Source: Deltaproteobacteria bacterium (GTDB lineage: Bacteria; Myxococcota_A; UBA9160; UBA4427). Taken from it: DNA of 64,000 nucleotides. Of this stretch, positions 41,423 to 52,311 are shown piece by piece (position 1 is the stretch's first letter; every line of letters starts with the position of its first letter). The stretch covers positions 62,001-126,000 of the forward strand of contig JAJDAN010000032.1 of the NCBI GenBank assembly GCA_029261855.1, read 5' to 3'. A program made the translations under genes and the position numbers. Below the pieces are notes generated by a model, which did no database searches, had not been told where the DNA came from, and was given only the letters and a program-made list of their open reading frames with translations.

Positions 41423-42364
41423 CTAGTCGACCGGGAAACGGCCGCGGAAGACTTCGGCGGCGGGCCCGGTCATGAACACCGGCGCGTCGTCGCCCTGCCA
41501 TTCGATGTGGAGGTCGCCGCCCCGCAGCTCGACTCGCACTTCGCGGTCGACGCCGCCGCGCAGCATGGCGGTGACGCCCACCGCGCAGGCGCCACTGCCG
41601 CAGGCCAGGGTCTCGCCCACGCCGCGCTCCCAGGTGCGCTGGCGAATGTGGCTGCGGGACACGATCTCGATGAACTCGACGTTGGTGCGCGCCGGGAAGG
41701 CCGGGTGGTTCTCGACCAGGGGCCCGACGGTCGCGACCGGCGCCGTCTCGACGTCGTCCACGACGATCACCGCGTGCGGGTTGCCCATGGAGGCCGAGGA
41801 CACGACGACGGAATCGCCGTCGCCGCCCAGGCTGCCGGCGAGGTTCCCGGCGAAGCTGCCGGCGAGGTTGCCGGCGAAGCTGCCGGCGAGGCTGCCGGCG
41901 AAAGAGAGCGTCACATCGAGCACCGGCCCGTCCCCGCTCGCGATCGTCGTCGGGATCTTGGCGGGGGCCAGCACTGGGCGTCCCATGTCGACGCGCACGA
42001 GGTCGTTGCCCGCCCAGCGCGGCACCACCACGCCGCCCAGGGTCTCGACCCGCAGCGCGTCCTGGTCCGTATATCCACGGTCCCGCAGGTACTTGTAGAA
42101 CGCGCGGATACCGTTGCCGCACATCTCGACCTGGGAGCCGTCCTGGTTGTAGATCTCCATGCGGAAGTCCGCCGTGTCCGGGTCGCGGGGGCGGCGCGCC
42201 ACCAGGATCTGGTCGCAGCCGATGCCCAGCTGGCGATGGCCGATGCGCCGGGCGAAGAGCTCCATGTCCGGCAGCTCGTTCGCGATGCCATCGAGCATCA
42301 CGAAGTCGTTGCCGGCGCCGTGCATCTTGGTGAACTCGATCGAGGGAAGTTCCTGGTCCGCCAT
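41423..42364 (-). CDS. dapF: Diaminopimelate epimerase with a repeat insertion
   Basis: The product has 313 residues from ATG 42364 (GTG 42370 is possible). The two active-site cysteines lie in EMCGNGIR and ACGSGACAVG; FTKMHGAGNDFVMLD and GNPHAV are further signatures. It converts LL- to meso-diaminopimelate. An in-frame insertion of about 24-28 residues (SFAGSLAGSFAGNLAGSF and on), encoded by six 12-bp repeats, sits between DVTL and VSSASMGNPHAV, a surface loop region. That makes the protein longer than usual without removing catalytic residues. Confidence 0.95.
   Translation of the reverse strand: MADQELPSIEFTKMHGAGNDFVMLDGIANELPDMELFARRIGHRQLGIGCDQILVARRPRDPDTADFRMEIYNQDGSQVEMCGNGIRAFYKYLRDRGYTDQDALRVETLGGVVVPRWAGNDLVRVDMGRPVLAPAKIPTTIASGDGPVLDVTLSFAGSLAGSFAGNLAGSFAGNLAGSLGGDGDSVVVSSASMGNPHAVIVVDDVETAPVATVGPLVENHPAFPARTNVEFIEIVSRSHIRQRTWERGVGETLACGSGACAVGVTAMLRGGVDREVRVELRGGDLHIEWQGDDAPVFMTGPAAEVFRGRFPVD
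41829..41900 (-). repeat. 12-bp tandem repeat (6 copies) within dapF
   Basis: Six consecutive 12-bp units of the form A[AG]GCTGCCGGCG with small variations. The total of 72 bp keeps frame and encodes alternating SFAG/NLAG/SLAG tetrapeptides. Confidence 0.92.
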
Positions 42365-42377
42365 CTTCACGATTCTC

Positions 42378-43646
42378 TTACAGGTCTTCGGGGATCGTCT
42401 CGCCCCGGATCAGGTCTTCGAGGCTCTCTCGCTCGCGCACCACCCGGTACTGGTCGCCGCGCACCAGCACCTCGGCGGCCCGGGGGCGCCCGTTGTAGTT
42501 CGACGACATTGCGAACCCATAGGCGCCCGCCGAGCGAACGGCCAACAGGTCGCCTTCTTCGACGCGCGGAAAGCTCCGATCCTTCGCAAGAAAGTCACCG
42601 GACTCGCAGACGGGACCCACGATGTCGATCTTCTGTACGCCGCCGCGGGCGGGGCCCACAGGCTCGACGCGCTGGTACGAGCCGTAGAGCGCCGGTCGCA
42701 GCAGGTCGTTCATTGCGCCGTCCACGATCACGAAGTGCTTGTCGTCGGTTCCCTTCTGGTAGAGGACCTGCGTGACGAAGATGCCGGCGTTGGCGGTGAT
42801 GGAGCGGCCCGGCTCGAGGACGATCTCGCAGTCGAGGTCGCCCACGCTGCCCTCCACGGCGGCCGCATACTCGGCGGGCGAGGGCGGCACTTCTTCGGCG
42901 TAGGTCACCCCGAGACCGCCGCCCACGTCGATCACGTCGATGGCGTGACCGGCGGCTCGAAGCTCGACGACGAGGTTGCGTACCAGCGCCAGCGCGTCTG
43001 CGAACGGGTCGATGCTGACGAGCTGGGACCCGATGTGACAGTCGACGCCGCGCACGTCCACGTGCGAAAGCGCCTTGGCCTCGGCGTAGGCCTCGACGGC
43101 CTCGCCGATGGGAATGCCGAACTTGCTCGTCTTCAGACCCGTCGAGATGTAGGGATGCGTCTTCGGGTCGACGTCGGGGTTCACGCGGAAGGCCACGGGT
43201 GCTCGCACGCCCAGGCTCCCCGCCACCGAGTCGATGTGACGCAGCTCGCCGCGGCTCTCGACGTTGAACATCTTGATGCCCGCCTCGAGGGCGGCCTGGA
43301 TCTCGTCGTCGCGCTTGCCGACGCCCGAGTAGACGATCTTGCTGGCGTCGGCCCCGGCCCGCAGGGCCCGGAAGAGCTCGCCGCGGCTGGTGACGTCGAC
43401 GCCCGCGCCGCGCTTCACCAGGGTGCTCACCACCGCCAGGTTCATGTTGGCCTTGATGGCGTAACAGATGACGTGAGGGCGGCCGGCGAAGGCCGCGGCC
43501 AGCGCGTCGTGCGCGGCTTCCAGCGCGCCGGCGCTGTAGAGATAGACGGGCGTTCCGGTCTGGGCGGCGATCTCGGCGACGGGGACGTCCTCCACGTGGA
43601 GGTTTCCGTCCCGTCGAGGGAACGCCTCGAAGGGGGGATTGCTCAT
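42378..43646 (-). CDS. lysA: Diaminopimelate decarboxylase
   Basis: The product has 422 residues. The PLP lysine is in HVICYAIKANMN; HIGSQ, DVGGGLGVTY, EPGRSI and VGPVCESGDFLA with the active-site Cys are all present. It makes lysine from meso-diaminopimelate, the last step of the pathway. It lies between lptM and dapF, an order also seen in enterobacteria (yifL-dapF region), with 13 bp to dapF. Confidence 0.97.
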   Translation of the reverse strand: MSNPPFEAFPRRDGNLHVEDVPVAEIAAQTGTPVYLYSAGALEAAHDALAAAFAGRPHVICYAIKANMNLAVVSTLVKRGAGVDVTSRGELFRALRAGADASKIVYSGVGKRDDEIQAALEAGIKMFNVESRGELRHIDSVAGSLGVRAPVAFRVNPDVDPKTHPYISTGLKTSKFGIPIGEAVEAYAEAKALSHVDVRGVDCHIGSQLVSIDPFADALALVRNLVVELRAAGHAIDVIDVGGGLGVTYAEEVPPSPAEYAAAVEGSVGDLDCEIVLEPGRSITANAGIFVTQVLYQKGTDDKHFVIVDGAMNDLLRPALYGSYQRVEPVGPARGGVQKIDIVGPVCESGDFLAKDRSFPRVEEGDLLAVRSAGAYGFAMSSNYNGRPRAAEVLVRGDQYRVVRERESLEDLIRGETIPEDL

Positions 43647-43659
43647 GCTTCCTCGCGAC

Positions 43660-43692
43660 GGTTTGGAGAGAAGGTTTGGAAGAGAGAAGGTT
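43660..43692 (-). repeat. Imperfect 13-16 bp tandem repeat between lptM and lysA
   Basis: GGTTTGGAGAGAA, GGTTTGGAAGAGAGAA and the start of a third copy follow each other between the lptM stop and the lysA ribosome site. Confidence 0.75.
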
Positions 43693-43840
43693 TACCGCTT
43701 CTCGGCGCTTTGCGCGTGCTCGGCAGGGTCTGGGCCAGGCTGCGGGGCCGAGCGAACCGGCTTGCCGTAGCGGCCGCAGGACGCGACCGCGAGCACCAGA
43801 ACCGACCCGAGCAGGGCCAGAAACAGAAGCGTGCGCGGCT

Positions 43841-43844
<4 letters not shown>
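43692..43844 (-). CDS. lptM: Small LptM (YifL)-like lipoprotein
   Basis: The product has 50 residues. The signal peptide (TLLFLALLGSVLVLAVASC) ends in a lipobox-type ASC, and the mature start CGRYGKPVRS matches the short CG-x-K-GP-like motif of LptM. In E. coli LptM helps LptD mature in the outer membrane, and its gene lies beside lysine genes, as here. ATG 43844 overlaps the argH stop (ATGA). Symbol by context and motif, not by length alone. Confidence 0.7.
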
Positions 43845-45277
<1,433 letters not shown>

Positions 45278-45354
45278 CCGGGTAATCTCGCGGTTTCCCG
45301 GGTGATCCACAAGCCGCGCCCACGCGGGGTACGCTGGGACTGGGGGGATCGTTC

Positions 45355-47799
45355 TTGGCCGCGCGCAAGAAGAAGGCCGCCTCGAAAAAGGCAGCCTCGA
45401 AGAAGAAGGGCGCGAAGAAGAAGCCGGCGCGGCGGAAGGCGCCTGCTCGCCGTCGCGGCTGGATCCGGCCCCTGGGAAGGGTGGCTGCGGTAGCTGCGGT
45501 CGTAGTCGGCTTCTGGGCGTCGAGCTGGGTGCTCGAGCAGGACCGCATCGTGCGGGCGAAGTTCGAGGGGCGCCGCTTCTCGGTGCCCTCCCGCGTGCTG
45601 TCGTCGCCGACGGTGCTGTACCCCGGGCTCGACTGGAAGCGCATCGAGCTGCCCGAGACCCTGGGCCGACTCGGGTACCGCGAGGATTCCGGCAGCGGAG
45701 AGCTGCCCTCCGGGCGCTACCGCTGGGGCCGTGGCCGCTTGCGGGTCCATCTGCGTGCGTTCGATCACCCGTCCCGGCAAGAACCGTCCCGAGACGTCGG
45801 GATCCGGCTGGCGGGAAACTTCATCGATTCGATCGTCGAGCTGCCGGGCCAGGGCGAAGTCGGCATGGTGGTGCTCGAGCCGGAGCTCGTCGGTGCCTAC
45901 TACGGGCCCGAGGAGCGCGAGCAGCGCGACCTGGTTCGCCTGGACGAGCTGCCCCGGCACCTGTCCGACGCCGTGCTCGCCGTCGAGGACCAGCGCTTCG
46001 AGAGTCACCACGGGGTGGACTTCCGACGCATCCTGGGCGCCTTCCTCGCCAACGTCCGGGCGGGGGGCATCCGTCAGGGGGCGAGCACCCTGACCCAGCA
46101 GCTCGTCAAGAACTTCTTCCTCACACCCGAGCAGACCCTGCAGCGCAAGTTCACCGAGGCCGTGATGGCCCTGCTGGTGGAGGCCCGGTACGACAAGGAG
46201 GCGATCCTCGAGAGCTACTTGAACGAGATCTACCTCGGCCAGCGCGGCTCGACGGAAGTGCACGGGGTCGGAGAGGCGTCGCGGTTCTACTTCGGCAAGC
46301 GCGCCCAGGACCTCAGCGTCTCCGAGTCTGCGTTGATCGCCGCGATCGTGCAGTCGCCGAACCGGCTCAGCCCCCACCGCCACCCGGACCGCGCCCTCGA
46401 CCGCCGCAACCTGGTGCTGGGACTGATGCTCGAGCAGGGACGCATCACGCGCGCCGAGCACGACAAGGCGCATGAGGAAACGATCCGTGTGGCGTCGGTC
46501 ACGCCCGAGGTTGGCGAGTCACGCTACTTCCTCGACGTGCTCCGGAGACAGCTGCCCGAGGTATACGACCGGGACGTGCTCGCCGCGGAAGGACTCGAGA
46601 TCTACTCGACCCTCGACCCTCGACTGCAACGCGCCGCGGTGCGTGCATTGCTGCGCGGGCTCGAGCGCATCGAGGCGAAGTACCCGGCGCTGCGAGAGGA
46701 AGATCCGCAGCGGAGACTGCAGGGATGCCTCATCGCGATGCGGCCCCAAACAGGGGAGGTCCTCGCGCTCGCCGGCGGCCGCAGCTACGGGGACTCGCAG
46801 TTCGATCGCTGTACCCAGGCGCGGCGTCAGGCGGGGAGCACCTTCAAGCCCTTCGTCTACATCGCCGGCCTCGAGCCCCGGGACGGGACGCCGGCGATCA
46901 CGACGGCAAGCCTGCTCGACGACGCGCCGCTCGAGGTCGACACCAACCAGGGCGTCTGGAAGCCGCGCAACTACGACCACGAGTTCCGCGGTCCGGTAAC
47001 CGTGCGCCACGCACTCGAGGGGTCGCTCAACATCCCGGTGATCCGGCTCGGAATGGAGATCGGAGTCGACCGCGTGGTGGACGTCGCGCGTCGACTCGGA
47101 GTCACGAGCGATCTGCCTCGGGTTCCCAGCCTGGCACTCGGCACCGCAGCGCTCGCGCCGATCGAGGTCGCGCGCGCGTACGCGACGATCGCGAATGGGG
47201 GGATCCGTCCGCAGCCTCACACCTTCGAGGACGTGGTCGCCCGGGGTGAAACCCTCGAACGGCGCAAGCTTCGCTTCGAACGCGTGCTCGACGCCGGCGT
47301 CGCCTACCTGGCCACCTCGTTGCTCGAGGGGGTGGTCGACCGCGGCACGGGTCGGCGGGTGCGATCGATGGGGATCGAAGGACCCGTGGCAGGCAAGACC
47401 GGCACCACCGACGACGAGTACGATCTGTGGTTCGTCGGCTTCACGCCCGAGCTCGTGGCCGTCGTGTGGGTGGGCTTCGACGAGCCGCGTACCATCGGTG
47501 TCCAGAGCAGTTGGGGGGCGCTCCCCATATGGGTGGACTTCGTGAAGGATGCATACGGAAAACGAGTGCGGGGGTTGTTCTCGGCTCCACCGAGCGTCCG
47601 TGAGCTGGAGATCAACCCGGAAACGGGAGCCGTCGCCATGGCGGGCTGCCCGGTGAGGGCGAACGAGGTATTCCTGCGCGGCACCGAGCCAACGCGAATT
47701 TGCGATTGGCAGAACACCGACGGGGAACCCGACGAAGGTTCGAGCGGGCGTCGACCCCAGCGCGGCGGCAGCTTCTGGGACCGGATCTTCGGCAGGTGA
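45355..47799 (+). CDS. mrcB: Class A penicillin-binding protein, PBP1b type
   Basis: The product has 814 residues from TTG 45355. A very Lys/Ala-rich cytoplasmic tail (residues 1-34) precedes one membrane helix (VAAVAAVVVGFWASSWVL). A UB2H-like segment follows (LGRLGYREDSGSGELPSGRYRW). The GT51 glycosyltransferase has AVEDQRFESHHGVD and GASTLTQQLVKNFFL. The transpeptidase has GSTFKPF (S-x-x-K), SLN and KTGTT. It polymerises and crosslinks peptidoglycan in the periplasm. UB2H is the domain that in E. coli binds activator LpoB, so PBP1b rather than PBP1a is preferred. Confidence 0.92.
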   Translation: MAARKKKAASKKAASKKKGAKKKPARRKAPARRRGWIRPLGRVAAVAAVVVGFWASSWVLEQDRIVRAKFEGRRFSVPSRVLSSPTVLYPGLDWKRIELPETLGRLGYREDSGSGELPSGRYRWGRGRLRVHLRAFDHPSRQEPSRDVGIRLAGNFIDSIVELPGQGEVGMVVLEPELVGAYYGPEEREQRDLVRLDELPRHLSDAVLAVEDQRFESHHGVDFRRILGAFLANVRAGGIRQGASTLTQQLVKNFFLTPEQTLQRKFTEAVMALLVEARYDKEAILESYLNEIYLGQRGSTEVHGVGEASRFYFGKRAQDLSVSESALIAAIVQSPNRLSPHRHPDRALDRRNLVLGLMLEQGRITRAEHDKAHEETIRVASVTPEVGESRYFLDVLRRQLPEVYDRDVLAAEGLEIYSTLDPRLQRAAVRALLRGLERIEAKYPALREEDPQRRLQGCLIAMRPQTGEVLALAGGRSYGDSQFDRCTQARRQAGSTFKPFVYIAGLEPRDGTPAITTASLLDDAPLEVDTNQGVWKPRNYDHEFRGPVTVRHALEGSLNIPVIRLGMEIGVDRVVDVARRLGVTSDLPRVPSLALGTAALAPIEVARAYATIANGGIRPQPHTFEDVVARGETLERRKLRFERVLDAGVAYLATSLLEGVVDRGTGRRVRSMGIEGPVAGKTGTTDDEYDLWFVGFTPELVAVVWVGFDEPRTIGVQSSWGALPIWVDFVKDAYGKRVRGLFSAPPSVRELEINPETGAVAMAGCPVRANEVFLRGTEPTRICDWQNTDGEPDEGSSGRRPQRGGSFWDRIFGR

Positions 47800-48332
47800 T
47801 GCAGTTGGCAACGGAAGCGGCGCGGAAGTGGTGGCTCTGGGGTCTGTTGGCGGTCCTGCTCTGCTCGTCATCCTGCGCGATCCACTTTCGACGCCCGACG
47901 ACCACCGTCGAAGCGCTTCGCATCAGCGAGGTCGTGAGCGAGGGCGACGCGGCGCGGCGCGCCTCGAATCGCCTGGTGGTGAAGGGCCTCGACGCTGACA
48001 GCCAGCAACAGTCGGATCGCGCCCTTGGCATCTACGAGGAAGCCCTTAGGGTAGACGCGACCAACCCGTACGCGTACCTCGCCATCGCACGGCATCACGT
48101 CGATGGTGACGATCCGACCTGGGCGCTGTCCTTTGTCGACAAAGCCGGCTCGCTGTTCCGCGCCGACGGCGGTGTCTCCCCGAGGGTTGAGCCGCACCTC
48201 GTCGGACTGCGCGGCCAGGCGTTGTATGCGAGCGGGCAGATCGATGCGGGTCTGCCGCTACTCGAGCAGGCGTGGACCGTCGCGCCGGACGTCTGGGCGG
48301 ACGGTCAGCTCAGCGCGTCCGAGCTGAGATAG
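47799..48332 (+). CDS. TPR-containing lipoprotein
   Basis: The product has 177 residues; ATG 47799 overlaps the PBP stop (TGATG). A signal peptide with a lipobox-like SSSC is followed by ALGIYEEALRVDATNPYAYLAIARHH and a second TPR-like helix pair (QALYASGQIDAGLPLLEQAWTVAPD). The translational link to a PBP1b-type gene suggests a lipoprotein partner or activator of that enzyme, comparable in role to LpoA/LpoB, although sequence similarity to them is not claimed. Confidence 0.75.
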   Translation: MQLATEAARKWWLWGLLAVLLCSSSCAIHFRRPTTTVEALRISEVVSEGDAARRASNRLVVKGLDADSQQQSDRALGIYEEALRVDATNPYAYLAIARHHVDGDDPTWALSFVDKAGSLFRADGGVSPRVEPHLVGLRGQALYASGQIDAGLPLLEQAWTVAPDVWADGQLSASELR

Positions 48333-48341
48333 GATCGGGCC

Positions 48342-48836
48342 GTGGCGCCGAAGCTTCGCATCCTGATCGGCGTGCTTCTCGTGGCATTGCCGCTCGATCA
48401 ACTCTGCAAGCTCGCCATCGAGTCGCGGCTCGTCTTCGGTGAGCGGATCTCAGTCGTCGACGGTTTCTTCTACCTCACGCATGCCCGCAACCCGGGTGCC
48501 GCGTTCGGGCTCTTCGCGTCGATGGCCGAAGACGGAAGGCTCGTGGGCTTCGCGATCGTGTCGCTGATCGCGATCGTGGTCATCGCCGGCTTCTATCACC
48601 GACTGGCCCCCGGGGACCGCATGCAATCGCTCGGGTTGAGTCTCGTGCTCGCGGGTGCCGCCGGAAACTTCATGGATCGCATCTGGCGCGGGGAGGTCGT
48701 TGACTTCCTGCACTTCCGGTTGTGGCCGGGCTACGCGTGGCCCGACTTCAACGTTGCCGACGTTTGCATCATCATGGGGGTCGTCGCCCTCATGACAGAT
48801 CTACTGTCGCGCGAAGCGATGGCGCGCTCGGTCTGA
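48342..48836 (+). CDS. lspA: Lipoprotein signal peptidase (signal peptidase II)
   Basis: The product has 164 residues from GTG 48342. Four membrane helices are visible. Motifs are LDQLCKLAIES near the start, FYLTHARNPGAAFGLFA, and the catalytic aspartates in AAGNFMDR and WPDFNVADVCI. It cleaves the signal peptide of prolipoproteins in the inner membrane. It is third in the mrcB-like/TPR lipoprotein/lspA group, 9 bp after the TPR gene. Confidence 0.95.
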   Translation: MAPKLRILIGVLLVALPLDQLCKLAIESRLVFGERISVVDGFFYLTHARNPGAAFGLFASMAEDGRLVGFAIVSLIAIVVIAGFYHRLAPGDRMQSLGLSLVLAGAAGNFMDRIWRGEVVDFLHFRLWPGYAWPDFNVADVCIIMGVVALMTDLLSREAMARSV

Positions 48837-49194
48837 CGAAGCCGCGCGGGGATCGAGGCACGAGACTGTGCCGGATCGCGCGCGTAGCTGGGATGCCGTT
48901 CTCGGGGCGCCAAAAATTTTCGACCAGCGCGCAAATTTTGGATTCGTGTTCTGGAACGCGTGCATCACGCCCGAAACGTCTACGCAAGACGGTGTCGGAT
49001 GGCCGGTCGGTGGGCGATCCGTCGTTGACAAGAATCGCGCATCCCTATAACTCTGGCCCTGCCCCTGAAACACGGGTGCCACCTGATCGACACGACTCGC
49101 AAATCGCGATTATCGCTATCACGACCTTTCTAACCCCCTGATGCTTCGGCCGCTTCGCCCTGTTGCCGCGTCGCCGCATCAAGAGAGGAACCGG
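48837..49194. other. Intergenic region before the IclR gene
   Basis: No gene was found in these 358 bp. The stretch 48905-49130 is clearly AT-richer than its surroundings, contains the palindrome 48910-48941, and probably holds the promoter and operator of the IclR gene. No RNA gene was recognised. Confidence 0.5.
48910..48941. promoter_or_regulatory. AT-rich inverted repeat upstream of IclR gene
   Basis: CCAAAAATTTT and CAAATTTTGG form a nearly perfect inverted repeat with an 11-nt centre. It could be a regulator operator or a terminator after lspA (68 bp downstream of its stop). Confidence 0.4.
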
Positions 49195-49980
49195 ATGAGC
49201 AGCAAGCCGAAGAGTGACTACAGCATCCAGACCGTGAGCAACGCCCTGCGCTTGCTCGAGGTCTTCTACGACGAGCCCGAGCTGGGCGTCAGCGAGCTTT
49301 CCCGGCGCCTCGGTCTTCACAAGAACAATGTCTTCCGCCTGCTGGCCACACTCGAGCTCGGCGGCTACGTCGAGCAGAGCAGGACCAACGACGAGTACCG
49401 TCTGGGCGTCCGCTGCCTCGAGCTGGGACGCGCCTACTCGCGGAGTCACAGCCTGGTCGAGCGTGCACGTCCGGTCTTGACGGATCTCGTCGCGGAGCTG
49501 GGGGAAACCGCCCACCTCGGTGTGCTGCGCGACCACCAGGTCGTCCACCTCGACGGCATCGAGCCCAGGCGCTTGCTCGTCACGGCTTCGCGCGTGGGCC
49601 AGCGCCTGCCGGTGCACTGCAGCGCGCTCGGCAAGGTGCTCGTAGGTTGTGCCGACCCCTCGGTGCGGAAGTCCTACTACGAGAACGTCGTGACCTCGGG
49701 CCTCGAAGCCGTCACCCCGGACACCGTGGTCGACGGCGCGAAGCTCAACGATCTGTTCCGAACCGTCGGGGGCCAGGGCTACGCGCTCGACCTCGGCGAG
49801 TGCGAGGTCGGTCTCAACTGCATCGCCGCCCCGGTCTACGGGGGTTCTGGCGAAGTCGTCGCTGCCCTCTCGGTGTCGGGCCCCGCCGTCCGGCTCAGCG
49901 AGGACGTGCTTTTCTCGAAGGTGCTGCCGGTGCTGACGGCAGCCGCGCGCAGGCTTTCGGACTCCCTCGGCTCGTACTGA
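49195..49980 (+). CDS. IclR-family transcriptional regulator
   Basis: The product has 261 residues from ATG 49195 with AGAGAGGAACC upstream; 18 extra residues in the longer frame are rejected. The winged helix is TVSNALRLLEVFYDEPELGVSELSRRLGLHKNNVFRLLATLELGGYV. The effector domain has LPVHCSALGKVLVG and GLNCIAAPVYGGSGEVVAALSVSGPA. It lies directly upstream of the malic enzyme gene on the same strand, which it may regulate. An upstream inverted repeat is a candidate site. Confidence 0.93.
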   Translation: MSSKPKSDYSIQTVSNALRLLEVFYDEPELGVSELSRRLGLHKNNVFRLLATLELGGYVEQSRTNDEYRLGVRCLELGRAYSRSHSLVERARPVLTDLVAELGETAHLGVLRDHQVVHLDGIEPRRLLVTASRVGQRLPVHCSALGKVLVGCADPSVRKSYYENVVTSGLEAVTPDTVVDGAKLNDLFRTVGGQGYALDLGECEVGLNCIAAPVYGGSGEVVAALSVSGPAVRLSEDVLFSKVLPVLTAAARRLSDSLGSY

Positions 49981-50050
49981 GTCCGAGTACTCAGTCCGAG
50001 TACCAGGTCCGAGTCATCGGTCCGAGTACCCAGTCCGAGCACCAGGGCCG
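49978..50050 (+). repeat. 13-bp tandem repeat after the IclR gene
   Basis: About five copies of a CAGTCCGAGTAC-type unit with small differences start at the stop codon of the IclR gene. Confidence 0.85.
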
Positions 50051-50207
50051 GGCCGGTGGCGCTTGCCGAACGCAGGTGCCGGGGTGACTTGGCCGCGGAT
50101 CTGATAGACTCCTGAGCTTTCGCCCCCTCCTTCCAGGCAATGGGCGGAGCGTCCTTCCGGGGACGGCTCCTGGCCGCTGCTCAGCTGCAGACAGAGAAAG
50201 CACTCGC

Positions 50208-51494
50208 GTGACACTCAAGGAAGACGCGCTCGCGTACCACGCGTCCGGACGCCCTGGCAAAGTCAAGGTGATGCCAACGAAGCCGACGGACACGGCGCAC
50301 GATCTGGCATTGGCCTACACCCCTGGGGTAGCCGCTCCGTGCCTCGAGATCGCCGAGCGCCCGGACGACGCCTATCTCTATACCGCCAAGGGCAACCTGG
50401 TCGCCGTCATCTCGAACGGCTCCGCGGTGCTCGGCCTCGGAAACATCGGGGCCCTGGCCGGCAAGCCCGTGATGGAAGGCAAGGGCGTTCTCTTCAAGCG
50501 CTTCGCCGACATCGACGTGTTCGACATCGAGATCGACAGCAGCGATACGGAAGAGATCATCCGCACCTGCCAGCTGATCGCGCCCACCTTCGGGGGCATC
50601 AACCTCGAGGACATCCGCGCCCCCGAGTGCTTCGAGATCGAAGAGCGCTTGATCGAGCTGCTCGACATCCCGGTCTTCCACGACGACCAGCACGGCACAG
50701 CCATCATCTCTGGCGCAGCCTTTCTGAACGCCTGCGAGATCAACGGACACGAGATCGACAAGCTGAAGATCGTGGTTTCCGGCGCCGGCGCGGCGTCCAT
50801 CTCCGTCTGCAAGCTCTATAAGCGACTCGGCGCGCGCCCCGAGAACATCCTGATGATCGACAGTCGCGGCGTCATCTACAAAGGTCGCGAAGCCGGGATG
50901 AACAAGTACAAAGAGGAGTTCGCGGCCGAGACCGACGCGCGGACCCTCGCCGACGCCATGGTCGACGCCCAGGTCTTCATCGGGTTGTCCCAGGGCGGTG
51001 TCGTGTCGAAGGAAATGGTCGAATCCATGGGTCCGCGGCCGATCATCTTCGCCATGGCCAACCCGAACCCCGAGATCACGCCCGACGACGTCAATGCGGT
51101 CCGCAGCGATGCCATCATGGCGACGGGGCGGTCCGACTACCCGAACCAGGTGAACAACGTCCTCGGCTTCCCGTTCATCTTCCGCGGCGCGCTCGACGTG
51201 CGCGCAACCAAGATCAACGAGGAAATGAAGCTGGCCGCGGTGATGGCCCTGGCCGAGCTCGCGCATCGCGGCGAGGCGGTGCCCGACGTCGTGAAGCGCG
51301 CGTACCCGGGCGAGGACTTCGACTTCGGCCCGTCCTACATCATCCCGAAGCCCTTCGATCATCGCGTGCTGCAGTACGTCGCACCCGCCGTGGCCCAGGC
51401 GGCCATGGAGACGGGAGTCGCCCGACGCCCCATCGACCTGCGCGAGTACGAAGAGCGGCTGCTGCGGACGACCGGAGAGATCGCGAAGCTCTAG
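50208..51494 (+). CDS. maeB: NAD(P)-dependent malic enzyme
   Basis: The product has 428 residues from GTG 50208. It has the short bacterial malic enzyme form without the phosphotransacetylase-like domain of long MaeB. Motifs are [16 protein letters not shown], the nucleotide-linked [40 protein letters not shown] with metal ligands, [22 protein letters not shown] and AMANPNPEI. It decarboxylates malate to pyruvate with NAD(P)H production. The symbol reflects the closest E. coli type, not proven cofactor choice. Confidence 0.93.
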   Translation: MTLKEDALAYHASGRPGKVKVMPTKPTDTAHDLALAYTPGVAAPCLEIAERPDDAYLYTAKGNLVAVISNGSAVLGLGNIGALAGKPVMEGKGVLFKRFADIDVFDIEIDSSDTEEIIRTCQLIAPTFGGINLEDIRAPECFEIEERLIELLDIPVFHDDQHGTAIISGAAFLNACEINGHEIDKLKIVVSGAGAASISVCKLYKRLGARPENILMIDSRGVIYKGREAGMNKYKEEFAAETDARTLADAMVDAQVFIGLSQGGVVSKEMVESMGPRPIIFAMANPNPEITPDDVNAVRSDAIMATGRSDYPNQVNNVLGFPFIFRGALDVRATKINEEMKLAAVMALAELAHRGEAVPDVVKRAYPGEDFDFGPSYIIPKPFDHRVLQYVAPAVAQAAMETGVARRPIDLREYEERLLRTTGEIAKL

Positions 51495-51540
51495 CGGTCC
51501 GTTCCGGGGGCTGCGCGGCCTATCGCGGTGGGCGCGGCTC

Positions 51541-52311
51541 TCAACCCGGTGGTGGCGCGGCCTCGGCTTCCGGCTCCGCCTGCTTCTTGCGGTTGCGGTC
51601 GAAGATCCAGGCGGCGCCCACCCCGATCAAGTAGAGGCCGAGCAGCGGCACGGCCAGGAAGACCTGGCTGACCGGGTCCGGCGGTGTCAGCACGGCGCCG
51701 GTCACGAAGACCGCCAGGATCGCGTACGGAGTCGCGCGGAACAGCTGCTTCGAATCGACGATGCCCGCGATCGACAGGAAGAAGACGAACAGCGGAAGCT
51801 CGAAGGCGACGCCGAACACGAGGAACATGCGGGAGGTGAGGGCGAAGACCTCGCGCATCGTCCAGGCCGACACGACGAACTCGCTGTCGAACCCGGTCAG
51901 GAAGCCGAACATCAACGGGAAGACCACGGAGTACCCGAAGATGGCGCCGCCGGCGAACAGGACTGTCGAGCTCAAGACGAAGGGGATCACGGTCTTCTTC
52001 TCGCTCGGGTACAGGCCCGGCGCCACGAAGGACCAGAGCTGCCAGAACCAGATGGGCAGCGAGATCACGAAGCCGGCGAGCATCGCGCACTTCACGTAGG
52101 TGAAGAAGATCTCCGTGGGCGCGATGGCCTGCAGCTTGCCCGCGCCGGGGCCGAGCGCGTCGACGGCCGGCGCCATCAGGTAGCCGAAGATCTGCTCCTT
52201 GAATCCCCACGCCAAGCCGATGCCGACCGCCCAGCCAGCGATGACCTTCGCGACGCGATTGCGGAGCTCGGCCAGGTGCTCCGTGAGCGGCAGCGCCTCG
52301 TCAGTCTCCAC
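51541..52311 (-). CDS. tatC: Sec-independent protein translocase TatC
   Basis: The product has 256 residues with six membrane helices. Signatures are LPLTEHLAELRNRV with the conserved Glu at the N-terminus, LPIWFWQLWSFVAPGLYPSEKK, the FELP-containing FGVAFELPLFVFFLS and VTGAVLTPPDP. TatC binds twin-arginine signal peptides. The start overlaps the end of the TatA/B-like gene by 11 bp, forming a tatA-tatC operon. Confidence 0.96.
   Translation of the reverse strand: METDEALPLTEHLAELRNRVAKVIAGWAVGIGLAWGFKEQIFGYLMAPAVDALGPGAGKLQAIAPTEIFFTYVKCAMLAGFVISLPIWFWQLWSFVAPGLYPSEKKTVIPFVLSSTVLFAGGAIFGYSVVFPLMFGFLTGFDSEFVVSAWTMREVFALTSRMFLVFGVAFELPLFVFFLSIAGIVDSKQLFRATPYAILAVFVTGAVLTPPDPVSQVFLAVPLLGLYLIGVGAAWIFDRNRKKQAEPEAEAAPPPG

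Noticed and set aside
50060-50207. Riboswitch before the malic enzyme gene
   Set aside because: The leader has GC-rich segments but no recognised aptamer motif could be placed.
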